Source: Mucilaginibacter dorajii
GTDB taxonomy: Bacteria > Bacteroidota > Bacteroidia > Sphingobacteriales > Sphingobacteriaceae
DNA length: 64,000 nucleotides
NCBI RefSeq assembly: GCF_024808255.1
Contig: NZ_JANTYS010000003.1
Coordinates: forward strand, 62,001 to 126,000
Reading direction: 5' to 3'
This document shows positions 17,248 through 26,646 of the stretch, piece by piece (position 1 is the stretch's first letter; each line of letters opens with the position of its first letter). A model generated the notes under the pieces. The model saw only the letters and a list, made by a program, of their open reading frames with translations, did no database searches and was not told the DNA's origin. Position numbers and translations under genes: made by a program.

Positions 17248-18867
17248 ATGAAAAAATATATAAAATTTCTTATGACAGGAGGGCTTTTAATTCTCTCGAT
17301 AGGATGTAAAAAGAATTTGGATTTAATTAATAAGAACGCTTATACTTATGATACCTATTTTACTACCGATGCTGCCGTAAACCAGGCCGTTGTGGCCACT
17401 TACGCTGGTTTGTTGCATACGGGTTTATGGGCACGCGAGTGGTATTATACTTTTGATTTGTTGGGTTATGATGCCAAAAACAATCAGCCCCTGGTAGGCG
17501 ACCTTCTGCAATTGGCCCAGTATAATTTTGGTGCCGATCAAAACCAGGTGGGCCAAACATGGGCAGCGTTATACCAGATAATAGCGCGTGCTAACGTCGT
17601 TATCGATCGTGCTCAGACGTCATGGAAGCCGGCTACCCCCGCAGAGACAACTGACCAGACTCAATATATCGCCGAAGCCAAACTTCTGCGTGCTTACGCC
17701 TATTTTCAACTCGTTAATTTGTACGGGCGGGTGCCTTTGCGTACCAAGTTTATACAGCAGCCAACCCCTGCCGAGATTAATCTGGCCAGATCGCCTGTAG
17801 CCGATGTATGGGCATTCATTGAACAGGATTTGAAAGACGCTGAGGCAGGTCTTCCTCTAACATACTCTTCTGACAACTACGGTCGGGCAACGCAAGGTGT
17901 TGCAGTTGCGCTTTTAGGAAAATCTTACTTATATGAAAAAAAATGGGCCCTGGCACAAACAGAGCTTGCTAAGTTAACCAAGGCGCCTTTCAGTTATTCG
18001 CTTGCGCCGGTTTATAATGATCTTTTTGACGACCCGAACCAGGATAATACCACTAAGAACCCTGAAACCATTTTTCAGGTGATGAACCAGCAATGGACAG
18101 ATTGGGGTATAGGTAATCAATACTATCTTTTCGGCGGCCAGGAAACCTGGGGTGGAAAAGCTACCCATTCTGGCCGTGCGCAGGAATATGGTTTTAATGA
18201 TTGGAACAATACGCTTGTAACTACAACTGCTGTTAAAGCTTTCACTTACCCTAACCCACAAAACCCATCTGTGAATTACGTAGATCCCCGTGCAGCCTTC
18301 ACCTTTTATGGCGATGCCGCAAGTGGCGGGCAAACGGAATATTGCCAGCAATGTGCCCCTCCTAAACCTGGAGTGTCGCCTGTTATAGCTTACCCTTACG
18401 CCACAAAAGGGTATGCGTGGCTTAAATATGAATATTATAATAAGATGGCCAGTTTTGGCGGACCTCAAAGCGGTATAAACGGCCAGGTAATACGCTATGC
18501 TGATGTATTGCTTATGCTGGCAGAAAGCTATATACAACAGGGTAATACCGGTGCCGAGCCATTGGCTTTAATTAACCAGGTGCGCAGCAGGCCAAGTGTT
18601 AAAGCTACGCTTTATACCTCGCTTGGTAGTCAGGCAAATGCCATGAGCATATTAATGCGCGAAAGGCAGTTAGAACTAACCGGCGAACAAAGCCGTTATT
18701 TTGACTTGATACGTTGGGGTATTGCAAAGCAAACAATAAATGCTGAGAGGAAGATTGAGGACGGTACACAGCCATTTCAGGATAAAAATATCTTGTTACC
18801 AATACCTTTAGCGGAGAAGAATTCTAATTCTGCGATTGCTAAGGATGTTTCAGGCGACTGGAATTAG
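17248..18867 (+). CDS. SusD/RagB-like surface glycan-binding lipoprotein 1
   Basis: Surface lipoprotein that caps the SusC barrel and binds oligosaccharide. The signal ends in LILSIGC with the lipid-bearing cysteine at residue 20, followed by KKN. The 539 residues show the family hallmarks: an N-terminal tetratricopeptide-like helical part (EAKLLRAYAYFQLVNLYGRVPL), and the C-terminal RYADVLLMLAESYIQQG and RERQLELTGEQSRYFDLIRWG motifs. It begins 23 bases after susC and is followed by a strong terminator, so the pair forms a separate transcription unit from the rest of the locus. Confidence 0.94.
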   Translation: MKKYIKFLMTGGLLILSIGCKKNLDLINKNAYTYDTYFTTDAAVNQAVVATYAGLLHTGLWAREWYYTFDLLGYDAKNNQPLVGDLLQLAQYNFGADQNQVGQTWAALYQIIARANVVIDRAQTSWKPATPAETTDQTQYIAEAKLLRAYAYFQLVNLYGRVPLRTKFIQQPTPAEINLARSPVADVWAFIEQDLKDAEAGLPLTYSSDNYGRATQGVAVALLGKSYLYEKKWALAQTELAKLTKAPFSYSLAPVYNDLFDDPNQDNTTKNPETIFQVMNQQWTDWGIGNQYYLFGGQETWGGKATHSGRAQEYGFNDWNNTLVTTTAVKAFTYPNPQNPSVNYVDPRAAFTFYGDAASGGQTEYCQQCAPPKPGVSPVIAYPYATKGYAWLKYEYYNKMASFGGPQSGINGQVIRYADVLLMLAESYIQQGNTGAEPLALINQVRSRPSVKATLYTSLGSQANAMSILMRERQLELTGEQSRYFDLIRWGIAKQTINAERKIEDGTQPFQDKNILLPIPLAEKNSNSAIAKDVSGDWN

Positions 18868-18898
18868 GCAAACCAAACTTATAATTTTGTTGAAAAGG

Positions 18899-18932
18899 AG
18901 AGCGTACCACCTTCGGGTGTGCGCTCTTTTTC
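18899..18932 (+). terminator. rho-independent terminator after SusC/SusD pair 1
   Basis: AGAGCG and GGTGTGCGCTCT-type arms with a TTCG loop form a GC-rich hairpin, followed by five T residues. It ends the first SusC/SusD unit. Confidence 0.8.
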
Positions 18933-19034
18933 GCAAGATTCTACACTGGCTATGTTTACGGCCCCCAAAGAGACTATACATTAAGGATTACCTATAAGCA
19001 ATTAACGAGCTGGTTCAAGAACAAAAATGAAATA

Positions 19035-19229
19035 ATGCAGGAATCACAATTTGAAGAGGTAAAATCTGTAATAGATTTAATTCAAGCCAATACATCGTGG
19101 ACATGGTATAACAATGTCGAATTGGAGAAACTCAATGAAAAAATAGATATCATGCTCGGTGTTTTAGATGAAAATAACGAGTTATTGCGGGAATTAATTT
19201 GTGTTATTAAAAATCAAAGAAGCGGATGA
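19035..19229 (+). CDS. small hypothetical protein (possibly a truncated gene)
   Basis: A 64-residue ORF, acidic and helical in appearance (ELEKLNEKIDIMLGVLDENN), with no recognised family. The same frame stays open upstream of the ATG to beyond 18935 and reads plausibly (YTLRITYKQLTSWFKNKNE), but holds no ATG there and begins in the preceding terminator. It may be the C-terminal remainder of a longer gene or a chance frame. It sits alone between the first SusD gene and the GH5 promoter region. Low confidence that it is expressed. Confidence 0.35.
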   Translation: MQESQFEEVKSVIDLIQANTSWTWYNNVELEKLNEKIDIMLGVLDENNELLRELICVIKNQRSG

Positions 19230-19803
19230 ATTGATTGATGTTGTTTGTTCAAGCCTAATATGAAATGGCTGTACCAATACATTTTCGTCTGAATTAACTG
19301 TTATTTAAGTTAAGGTGGTCAACACTTGCCCCTGTGCGTTTCCCCGTAATATTAAAAATGCTCAAACCAGGTTCCTATCTATACTTCCAGCATGAAAATT
19401 TTATCGATTTGAACATTTCATGCCCTATTTACTAACTTTTGTACCCCTTCATTCATTTTTTGGGGCTATATTTTTGGCTGCCCGATCAATAAACCTGAGC
19501 GCATTTTAAAACCAACACAGCTGTTTTTTTAGTTTCTATTATAAGAGACTAAAGTGTTGTTATTGGAAACGATTATCATTTTGTTAGCTATCATTTTTAT
19601 AACCGGGAGCAAGTACAATTAATTGCCAATTATAGAACCTATTATTAGTGCTGTACAAAAAACAAGTTTTGAAGCATGTTTACTTCAGGCTATTATATGA
19701 TGCAATGGCAGTGCTGTAGTGATTAAGTAATAACGTAACCGATACGAGCATTATGAATTGCACGTGTCACTTTTTTACAGGAAACCAATTTAAAATTTAA
19801 TAT
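19230..19803 (+). promoter_or_regulatory. upstream region of the GH5/trefoil gene
   Basis: No gene is seen. The core CTATATTTTTGGCT at 19466-19479 contains TATTTTTG (19469-19476), the same promoter-like core as in the elements at 13671 and 26251, and TTTGAACATTTC at 19409-19420 resembles the TTGAACATTT next to the 26 kb copy. The distance to the start codon is about 330 bases, again giving a long leader. A small inverted repeat, CATGAAA/TTTCATG, lies at 19391-19422. The rest is AT-rich without recognised signals. Confidence 0.45.
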
Positions 19804-21495
19804 ATGAGAACACTAAACTATTTTTTCGGTATCGCCATCGTCCTGGCGGCGTTGGGATGCCACAAACAGGAAACTCCCGGTGTTGCAGTTCAGCCACTTG
19901 CTAAAACGAGTAAAAAAACGTTGACCGCAACCAGTTATCCGAGTTACAACATTTCGCCACTTTCGCCCGATCAAACAGGGATGACCAGTACAGCGGCCCA
20001 ACTCGCTGCAAACATCGGGCTGGGGATTAACATCGGCAATACAATGGAAGCCCCCGGCAGTGAGCAGGGATGGGGTGCCCCGATGATTACCCAGGCGCTC
20101 ATAGATACCTATAAACAAAGGGGTTTTACCGCCATACGGATTCCTTGTAATTGGGATTGGTCACATGTACCGGATTCAACAACTGCAAAAATAGACCCGG
20201 CCTGGCTTAGCCGTGTTCAGCAGGTGGTGCAATACTGTGTTAACGACGGTTTGTATGTGATATTAAATATACATTGGGACGGAGGTTGGTTGCAGGGAAA
20301 TTGCACCGTCGCTAAACAGCCTGCGGTCAACGCCTTGCAAAAGGCACTTTGGGAACAAATTGCCACCAAATTGCGTGGCTTCGACCAGCATTTGATGTTT
20401 GCCAGCGCGAACGAACCTGATGTAAGCGATGCCACAGGGATGAGCGTCCTGCTTTCTTATCATCAAACTTTCATCAACGCTGTCAGATCAACCGGCGGGC
20501 ACAACAGTTACAGAACTTTGGTTGTGCAGGGGCCAAGTACAGATATTACAAAAACAAATAATCTGATGAACACCCTTCCCTCAGATCCGGCTTCCAACCG
20601 TATGATGGTTGAAGTACATTACTACACCCCTTACAATTTTTGTTTGATGAACGCCGATGCTTCATGGGGCAAAATGTTTTACTATTGGGGTTCGGGATAT
20701 CACACCACCTTCGATCCTACACGCAATGCCACCTATGGTGAGGAGTCGGACGAGAATACGTGGTTCGGGCAGATGAAGACTAAGTTCGTTAATAATGGCA
20801 TCCCGGTAGTGATGGGCGAATTTGCAGCATGGAAACGCGGCATTTCGGGAGATTCGTTAAAGTACAATGCTGCTTCTGTGGCATATTGGAATAATTATGC
20901 TGTACACAACGCTTTGAATAACGGGATACTTCCATTTCTATGGGATACCGGTTCGATCATCAACAGGTCTACTTATGCGGTACAAGATCAACAACAGTTA
21001 GCCGCCCTGGTGCAAGGAACACAAAATGGGTCATCCCAAACTTTCCAGGTTGGTGGTGTGTACCAAATTTTAAACAGATTTAGCTTTAAGCCTTTAGAGA
21101 TCTGGGGCTGGGGTACTGCTAATGGATCGACAGCAGACCAATGGGATTATGTTGCCGGGCAAAACCAGCAATTTAAAGTTGTGAGTGGCAGTAATGGTCA
21201 CTACCTATTAGTACCACAGCATGCTCAAAGCAGGTGTTTGGAAGTACTAAATTGGTCGGGCTCTAACGGTGGTACTGTGGATATTTGGGATTACTCAAGT
21301 ACAGGCGGAAATAATCAAAACTGGTCAATTCAGGCAACCGACAATGGTTACTATAAAATCATCAATGTTAATAGCGGAAAAGCCCTGGAAGTTTCTTCTC
21401 CTTCAACAACGACGTCACTTACCAATGGCACTTCTGTTGATCAGTGGGATTACACTGGAGCCAAAAACCAGCAATGGGCGTTTGTAAAGATATAA
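19804..21495 (+). CDS. GH5 endo-beta-glucanase lipoprotein with ricin-type beta-trefoil
   Basis: Predicted endo-acting glycoside hydrolase family 5 enzyme on a beta-1,4-linked backbone; motifs look closest to subfamily 4 (xyloglucan/beta-glucan) but this is an impression. A lipoprotein signal ends IVLAALGC (Cys19). The catalytic barrel covers about residues 45-405, with INIGNT, NIHWDGGW, acid/base E204 in SANEPD and nucleophile E339 in VVMGEF. Residues about 415-562 form a trefoil with three WDY...NQ repeats, a ricin/CBM13-type sugar-binding module. It is likely surface-exposed. It has its own upstream core element and ends at duplicated terminators, so it is a single-gene unit. Confidence 0.9.
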   Translation: MRTLNYFFGIAIVLAALGCHKQETPGVAVQPLAKTSKKTLTATSYPSYNISPLSPDQTGMTSTAAQLAANIGLGINIGNTMEAPGSEQGWGAPMITQALIDTYKQRGFTAIRIPCNWDWSHVPDSTTAKIDPAWLSRVQQVVQYCVNDGLYVILNIHWDGGWLQGNCTVAKQPAVNALQKALWEQIATKLRGFDQHLMFASANEPDVSDATGMSVLLSYHQTFINAVRSTGGHNSYRTLVVQGPSTDITKTNNLMNTLPSDPASNRMMVEVHYYTPYNFCLMNADASWGKMFYYWGSGYHTTFDPTRNATYGEESDENTWFGQMKTKFVNNGIPVVMGEFAAWKRGISGDSLKYNAASVAYWNNYAVHNALNNGILPFLWDTGSIINRSTYAVQDQQQLAALVQGTQNGSSQTFQVGGVYQILNRFSFKPLEIWGWGTANGSTADQWDYVAGQNQQFKVVSGSNGHYLLVPQHAQSRCLEVLNWSGSNGGTVDIWDYSSTGGNNQNWSIQATDNGYYKIINVNSGKALEVSSPSTTTSLTNGTSVDQWDYTGAKNQQWAFVKI

Positions 21496-21589
21496 AGTAT
21501 AAACTGGTACAAAGATAATTTAAGCAAACCGTTAAAAAACCGCTATTAGCCCGGTTTAAAAAACATTTAAGATATCACAACATAGCTGT

Positions 21590-21730
21590 GATTTAGTTGA
21601 AGAAAGACAGGCCAATGCGTCCGGGGAGCGATACGGACGCATTTTTTTTAAAGAACACAATAAATACTGTGATTTTGATTAAAAAAGGCAAGTTAATGCG
21701 TCCGGGGTGAGATCCGGGCGCATTTTTTAA
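21590..21730 (+). terminator. two tandem, duplicated terminators
   Basis: Hairpin 1 at 21614-21642 (AATGCGTCCG paired with CGGACGCATT) is followed by eight T residues; hairpin 2 at 21695-21723 (ATGCGTCCGG with CCGGGCGCAT) is followed by six T residues. The flanks also repeat (CTGTGATTTAGTTGAAGAAA versus CTGTGATTTTGATTAAAAAA), so an ~80-base unit was duplicated. Together they isolate the GH5 gene from the regulator downstream. Confidence 0.85.
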
Positions 21731-21862
21731 TTTAATAGTTTGCCCTTTGACAGTCGGCTAAAAATTGAAATATGCCAGTTTATTATGCAACATTTGTGCT
21801 ACCTTAGTGTGCTGACTTTTAAAAGTTAAACTGTTGCTTCTGAGCTTTTCAATGATACCCCA

Positions 21863-24800
21863 ATGCGCCTAAAATTCTATTATCTTCTTGCCGTTATATT
21901 AGTTTTTGCATATAATAATGTTTTTAGCCAAGGCAGTCAGTACCGGTTTTCGCACCTCGATATCAGTAACGGACTTTCACATAACCAGGTTAGTTGCATA
22001 TTTAAAGATTCGGAAGGCTTTATGTGGTTTGGCACTGCATCAGGCCTTAATCGTTATGACGGTTATACCTTTAAAGTATTTAAGCACGATGGCAATAATA
22101 AAAATTCTGTTAGTGATGATTTAATATATAAGATTTTTGAAGGTCCTGATAAAAAGATATGGATATCAACCCGGAGTGGGTATTGTTTTTATGATCCTGA
22201 AACGGAACAATTTAACAGCGATATGCCGCCGCTGCTCCGTTCTTTAAAACTTCCTGCTTATCCCTATGTCTCTAAAATAGTGCGGTCTGGCTCAGCAGAC
22301 TTTTGGTTTTTGATCCCCGATTCGGGTATTTACAGATATAATGCCCTAAGCAAGCAAACAAAACACTATTATCATAATATTAATTCTGTCCCATCATTAT
22401 ACTCGGGTTCCATTACAGATATTACTGCCGATGCCAAAGGCAATATATGGATAGTTTACAGTAAGGGCGCAGTAGAGATGTTTGATATTAAGTTTAATAA
22501 AATTAGCTATCATACAGATGTTTTTAATAAGGCAATAAATAATAAAGACGGCTACTATTCTTTAACTGTTGATCGCGATAGTGATTTGTGGTTTTATACA
22601 TTATATGTTGAAGGTGGCGTTTTCTACTACAAGCCTTCAACAGGTGTTTTGCACCACATTGATAAGGAATCGGCCGGGGCAAAGTTAAAAGGGAATGTAA
22701 TTAGCAATATTATTCAGGCCGATGATGGCTTGATATGGATTGGAGCGGACCATGGGGGCATCAATATACTGGATAAAAGGAATTTCAATATTACTTATTT
22801 ACTAAACCGGGAAGACGACCCTACATCATTAAGGCAAAACAGTGTAATACTTTATAAGGATGTCTTCGGTATTATGTGGGCCGGTACTTTTAAAAAGGGT
22901 GTAAGTTATTATCATAAAAATATCATCAGGTTCCCGCTCTACAGGCATTTTGCCTCAGATCCTGGCAGCTTAAGTTTTAACGATGTTTACAAATTTATAG
23001 AAGATAAGTACGGAAACCTGTGGATTGGCACCAATGGCGGCGGCCTCATTTATTTTAACCGCAAAACTGGCAGGTTTACACAATATAAACATGATCCGGG
23101 AAACACAAATAGCCTGAGTAATGATATTATTCTTGACCTCTATGTCGATCATGATCAAAAATTATGGATTGGCACCTATTTTGGCGGTCTTGATAGTTTT
23201 GACGGAACCACATTTACCCATCATAAACATGATGATCATATTGCTACCAGTGTTGCCGATGATAGGGTATGGACTATCCTGGAAGACTCTTCGCACCGTT
23301 TATGGATAGGGACGTTTGCAGGCGGTCTTGAAATTTTTGACCGGGCTAAAAATATATTTTACCATCCTTTTAAACAGAGCGACATCAGGTCGCCGATGAT
23401 AACCGCGATGTTTGAGGATAAGCGCGGCAATATATGGACTGGGGGATATTGGGGTGTAGATGTGATATTGAAAAATGGGAAAGGAGTAACTCATTATATC
23501 TCAAATGGTAGCGACGCAAATAATTTAGTTGACAATGCCATAAACAGTTTTAACGAGGATAGCCGTGGTTTGATATGGATAGCTACATCAGGCGGGTTGA
23601 GTGTTTTCAATCCTAAGACCAATAATTTTACTTCGCTAACAAAAAAAAATGGGCTCCCGGCAAATTCAATATCGAAAACGCTCGAAGATAATAAAGGAGC
23701 GATGTGGGTGAGCACGTCAAATGGGTTGAGTCATATCACCTTAACACCAAAAGTTAATGGGTTTAATTTTCATTTCGAAAATTTTGACGAAACAGATGGC
23801 CTGCAGGGCCGTGAATTTAATATGAATTCCGCTTTAAAAACACGCGGGGGCGAGTTGATATTTGGCGGTGTTGATGGCTTCAATATTTTTGATCCCGCAA
23901 ACTTAGAACTTAATACCAATAAGCCGCAATTAATATTTACCGATTTTCAGTTATTCAATAAAAGTGTGTCGGCCAATGAGGCTATTAATAACCATGTTGT
24001 ACTTTCAAAAGCCATATCGTTAACAAACAATATAATTCTTAATCACAGCGAAAATGTATTCTCCATAGAATTTGCAGCCCTTGAGTTTTTCAATCCCGGC
24101 AAAATAAAGTACCAATATATGCTGGAGGGTTTCGACAAAGGGTGGGTAAACGCAGATAACAGAACACGAAAAGCCAATTATACTAACCTGGATGCGGGAG
24201 ATTATGTATTTAGAGTACGGGCATCCAATTCTGAGGGGGTGTGGAACCCGAATTATAGTTCGTTAAGGATTAAAATATTGCCACCATTCTGGAAATCAAC
24301 TTTCGCTTATGTCATTTACTTGATAGTGTTCCTTGCCATACTTTTGCTTATCCGACAAAGAGGAATACAAAAAATAAGAAGACAATTCGCAGTTGAAAAG
24401 GAGAAGCAGGAAGCAAAATTAATAATTGAGCAGGAGCGCCAGGAGGTTAAACGGATGCAGGAGCTGGATCAGCTGAAAACTAAATTTTTGACGAATGTAA
24501 GTCACGAGTTCAGAACGCCGCTGTCATTGATCATGGCACCGGTTGATAAAATGCTTACCCGTGCTGACCAGGAACAAAAACAACAGCTGAGCATGATAAG
24601 AAAAAATGCCAGACGGTTATTAAACCTGGTAAATCAGCTGCTTGATTTTCGTAAGATGGAAGTTCAGGAGTTGAAACTGCATAGCAAGCCGGGCGATATT
24701 GTGAAGTTCATTGGCGAAATAAGCATGTCATTTACAGATATTGCTGAAGAAAAGGAGATTGATTTTGTATTTGACACAACGGTTGATTTCATGTTTACCA

Positions 24801-26059
24801 GTTTTGATCATGATAAAATAGAAAGGATACTGTTTAACCTGATATCAAATGCCTTTAAATTTACTCCGGCCGGCGGCCAGGTAAGCGTTTTACTCAATAT
24901 GGATAAGGAAGCCGATGGCAGTAATGCTTCTCTTGAAATAAAAGTGATAGATACTGGTATTGGCATTCCGCCTGAAAAACATAGCAAAATTTTCGAGCGT
25001 TTCTTTCAGAACGATATTCCCGAATCGATGATTAACCAGGGTAGCGGCATCGGTCTTGCGATAACCGGTGAGTTTGTGAAGATGCATGGCGGGGAAATAA
25101 CCGTTGAAAGTGAGCCGGATCACGGCAGTTCTTTTATCATCAAACTGCCGCTTGTTATTTGTGCCGAATCGGAAATGGATATCTCAATCGAAGATGAAGG
25201 CGACACCGTATATTTGAATGAAATCGGCCAAAATGAAAATAAAGCTGCACTTAAACAGCAACGTACAAACAAGAAACCTGTGGTTCTGTTAGTAGAGGAT
25301 AACGATGACTTTCGTTTTTATTTAAAGGATAATTTAAAAGATATATTTTTTTTAATTGAAGCTTCAAACGGAAGAGAAGGCTGGCAAAAGGCGCTTTCGC
25401 AACATCCGGATATTATTGTAAGTGACATCAGCATGCCCGAGATGACCGGAATTGAACTGTGCAAAAAATTAAAGAATGATAAGCGCACATCGCATATTCC
25501 CATTGTTTTGCTAACCGCGTTGAGCGGTGAGGCCGAACAGGTAAAAGGGTTGGAAATTGGCGCGAATGATTACATGACAAAACCCTTTAATTTCGAAATA
25601 CTTCTCTCAAAAATCAAAAATATCCTCACCCTGCGGGATACCTATAAACGTACATACAAAAAGCAAATGGATGTGCAATTACAGGAAACGCCTTTACAAA
25701 ATGAAGATGAAAAACTGTTAAGAAGTATAGTAGAATACATAGAATTTAATATTTTAAACGATAGTCTTTCGGTAGAAGAATTAAGCCGCAAGATGAATAT
25801 GAGCCGCGGATCGCTTTATAATAAGGTATTGATGCTTACCGGTAAATCACCTGTCGAGTTTATCCGTTCCATAAGATTAAAAAAAGCAGTGTATTTGCTG
25901 GAGAACAGCCAGATGACCATTAGTCAGATTTGCTATGAAGTAGGCTTTAACACGCCCAAATATTTTACAAAACTATTCAAAGACGAATATAATACCCTTC
26001 CCTCTGCCTATATCAGCTCTGTTCGGCAAAAGAAACTATCTGAAACGGAGGAAGGTTAA
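21863..26059 (+). CDS. hybrid two-component system sensor/regulator (HTCS)
   Basis: One-protein sensor and transcription factor that detects an oligosaccharide in the periplasm and switches on PUL genes. The 1398 residues run: signal peptide; two beta-propeller halves with Reg_prop repeats (GLSHNQVSCIFKDSEGFMW and many WIGT blocks) to about residue 720; Y_Y_Y domain (YQYMLEGFDKGWVNAD) to about 810; one membrane helix; histidine kinase with H881 in VSHEFRTPLS; ATPase motifs DTGIGIPPEKH and GSGIGLAI; receiver with D1188 in IIVSDISMPE; C-terminal AraC-type helix-turn-helix (ISQICYEVGFNTPKYFTKLF). All catalytic residues are intact. Its place between the two SusC units makes it their likely activator. 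Confidence 0.95.
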   Translation: MRLKFYYLLAVILVFAYNNVFSQGSQYRFSHLDISNGLSHNQVSCIFKDSEGFMWFGTASGLNRYDGYTFKVFKHDGNNKNSVSDDLIYKIFEGPDKKIWISTRSGYCFYDPETEQFNSDMPPLLRSLKLPAYPYVSKIVRSGSADFWFLIPDSGIYRYNALSKQTKHYYHNINSVPSLYSGSITDITADAKGNIWIVYSKGAVEMFDIKFNKISYHTDVFNKAINNKDGYYSLTVDRDSDLWFYTLYVEGGVFYYKPSTGVLHHIDKESAGAKLKGNVISNIIQADDGLIWIGADHGGINILDKRNFNITYLLNREDDPTSLRQNSVILYKDVFGIMWAGTFKKGVSYYHKNIIRFPLYRHFASDPGSLSFNDVYKFIEDKYGNLWIGTNGGGLIYFNRKTGRFTQYKHDPGNTNSLSNDIILDLYVDHDQKLWIGTYFGGLDSFDGTTFTHHKHDDHIATSVADDRVWTILEDSSHRLWIGTFAGGLEIFDRAKNIFYHPFKQSDIRSPMITAMFEDKRGNIWTGGYWGVDVILKNGKGVTHYISNGSDANNLVDNAINSFNEDSRGLIWIATSGGLSVFNPKTNNFTSLTKKNGLPANSISKTLEDNKGAMWVSTSNGLSHITLTPKVNGFNFHFENFDETDGLQGREFNMNSALKTRGGELIFGGVDGFNIFDPANLELNTNKPQLIFTDFQLFNKSVSANEAINNHVVLSKAISLTNNIILNHSENVFSIEFAALEFFNPGKIKYQYMLEGFDKGWVNADNRTRKANYTNLDAGDYVFRVRASNSEGVWNPNYSSLRIKILPPFWKSTFAYVIYLIVFLAILLLIRQRGIQKIRRQFAVEKEKQEAKLIIEQERQEVKRMQELDQLKTKFLTNVSHEFRTPLSLIMAPVDKMLTRADQEQKQQLSMIRKNARRLLNLVNQLLDFRKMEVQELKLHSKPGDIVKFIGEISMSFTDIAEEKEIDFVFDTTVDFMFTSFDHDKIERILFNLISNAFKFTPAGGQVSVLLNMDKEADGSNASLEIKVIDTGIGIPPEKHSKIFERFFQNDIPESMINQGSGIGLAITGEFVKMHGGEITVESEPDHGSSFIIKLPLVICAESEMDISIEDEGDTVYLNEIGQNENKAALKQQRTNKKPVVLLVEDNDDFRFYLKDNLKDIFFLIEASNGREGWQKALSQHPDIIVSDISMPEMTGIELCKKLKNDKRTSHIPIVLLTALSGEAEQVKGLEIGANDYMTKPFNFEILLSKIKNILTLRDTYKRTYKKQMDVQLQETPLQNEDEKLLRSIVEYIEFNILNDSLSVEELSRKMNMSRGSLYNKVLMLTGKSPVEFIRSIRLKKAVYLLENSQMTISQICYEVGFNTPKYFTKLFKDEYNTLPSAYISSVRQKKLSETEEG

Positions 26060-26638
26060 CCTCCACACCGTTAACGCCGTGATGCATTAGGTGTATGGCT
26101 CTAAATATTAGCCAGCAGTTTGCATCAACATGGAGCACCATAGCCTCCGTATTCCAAATTATCATTTGAATTTTAGTGCTCGGATAAGCTGCAATGGTAA
26201 TGTTGTTTGTTTGTATTTAATTCATTATTAATGTGTTGTAAAATATTGAACATTTGGTCCATATTTTTGCTCAACTCTGCCACTCCTCCTTTTTTAAGTT
26301 ATCATAGTTTCATCCCCCGGAATATAGGTTCAAGGTAACATATTTAAATAAGTTGCTTTTGAACTATGTTCTACCAATTACCAATAGGGCCATCAGTTAA
26401 TTTATTTTTTGAAATAGGAATCATGTGCCTGCCTGTACCTGAAGTTTTTTACTGATTGTTCGGGCAGCCATTTCATGCAAGGACACCAAAGGTAAAGTAG
26501 TTTAAAATGGCTGGCTTTGGGTAGTTGTTAATCCCTGGAAATATGATAGCAAAACCAATTATGAATGAAAATAAAACCAATTAATTACTAACCAAACAAC
26601 AATGAACCAATTATCAAACCTTAAAATCCTGTTACCAA
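26060..26638 (+). promoter_or_regulatory. upstream region of SusC/SusD operon 2, with shared PUL element
   Basis: No gene of normal size is seen. From 26251 CATTTGGTCCATATTTTTG and the following blocks (CCTCCTTTTTTAAGTT at 26286-26300, ATCATAGTTTCA, GGAATATA) match the element at 13671 in order. TATTTTTG at 26262-26269 fits TAnnTTTG. The implied leader is about 370 bases. A 14-codon frame at 26602-26646 overlaps the susC start. The first 190 bases after the regulator stop show nothing I recognise and no strong terminator. Confidence 0.6.
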
Positions 26639-26646
26639 ATGGATAA
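26602..26646 (+). CDS. possible leader peptide overlapping the SusC 2 start
   Basis: A 14-codon frame, MNQLSNLKILLPNG, starts with ATG at 26602 and stops at 26644-26646, five bases inside the susC coding region (ATG at 26639). Such an overlap could couple susC translation to reading of the leader. There is no comparative support; it may be chance. Confidence 0.3.
   Translation: MNQLSNLKILLPNG

Noticed and set aside
17974..18537. 187-codon minus-strand frame inside the first SusD gene
   Set aside because: Shadow of the SusD coding frame; composition (many R, I, F, C runs) is typical of antisense reading.
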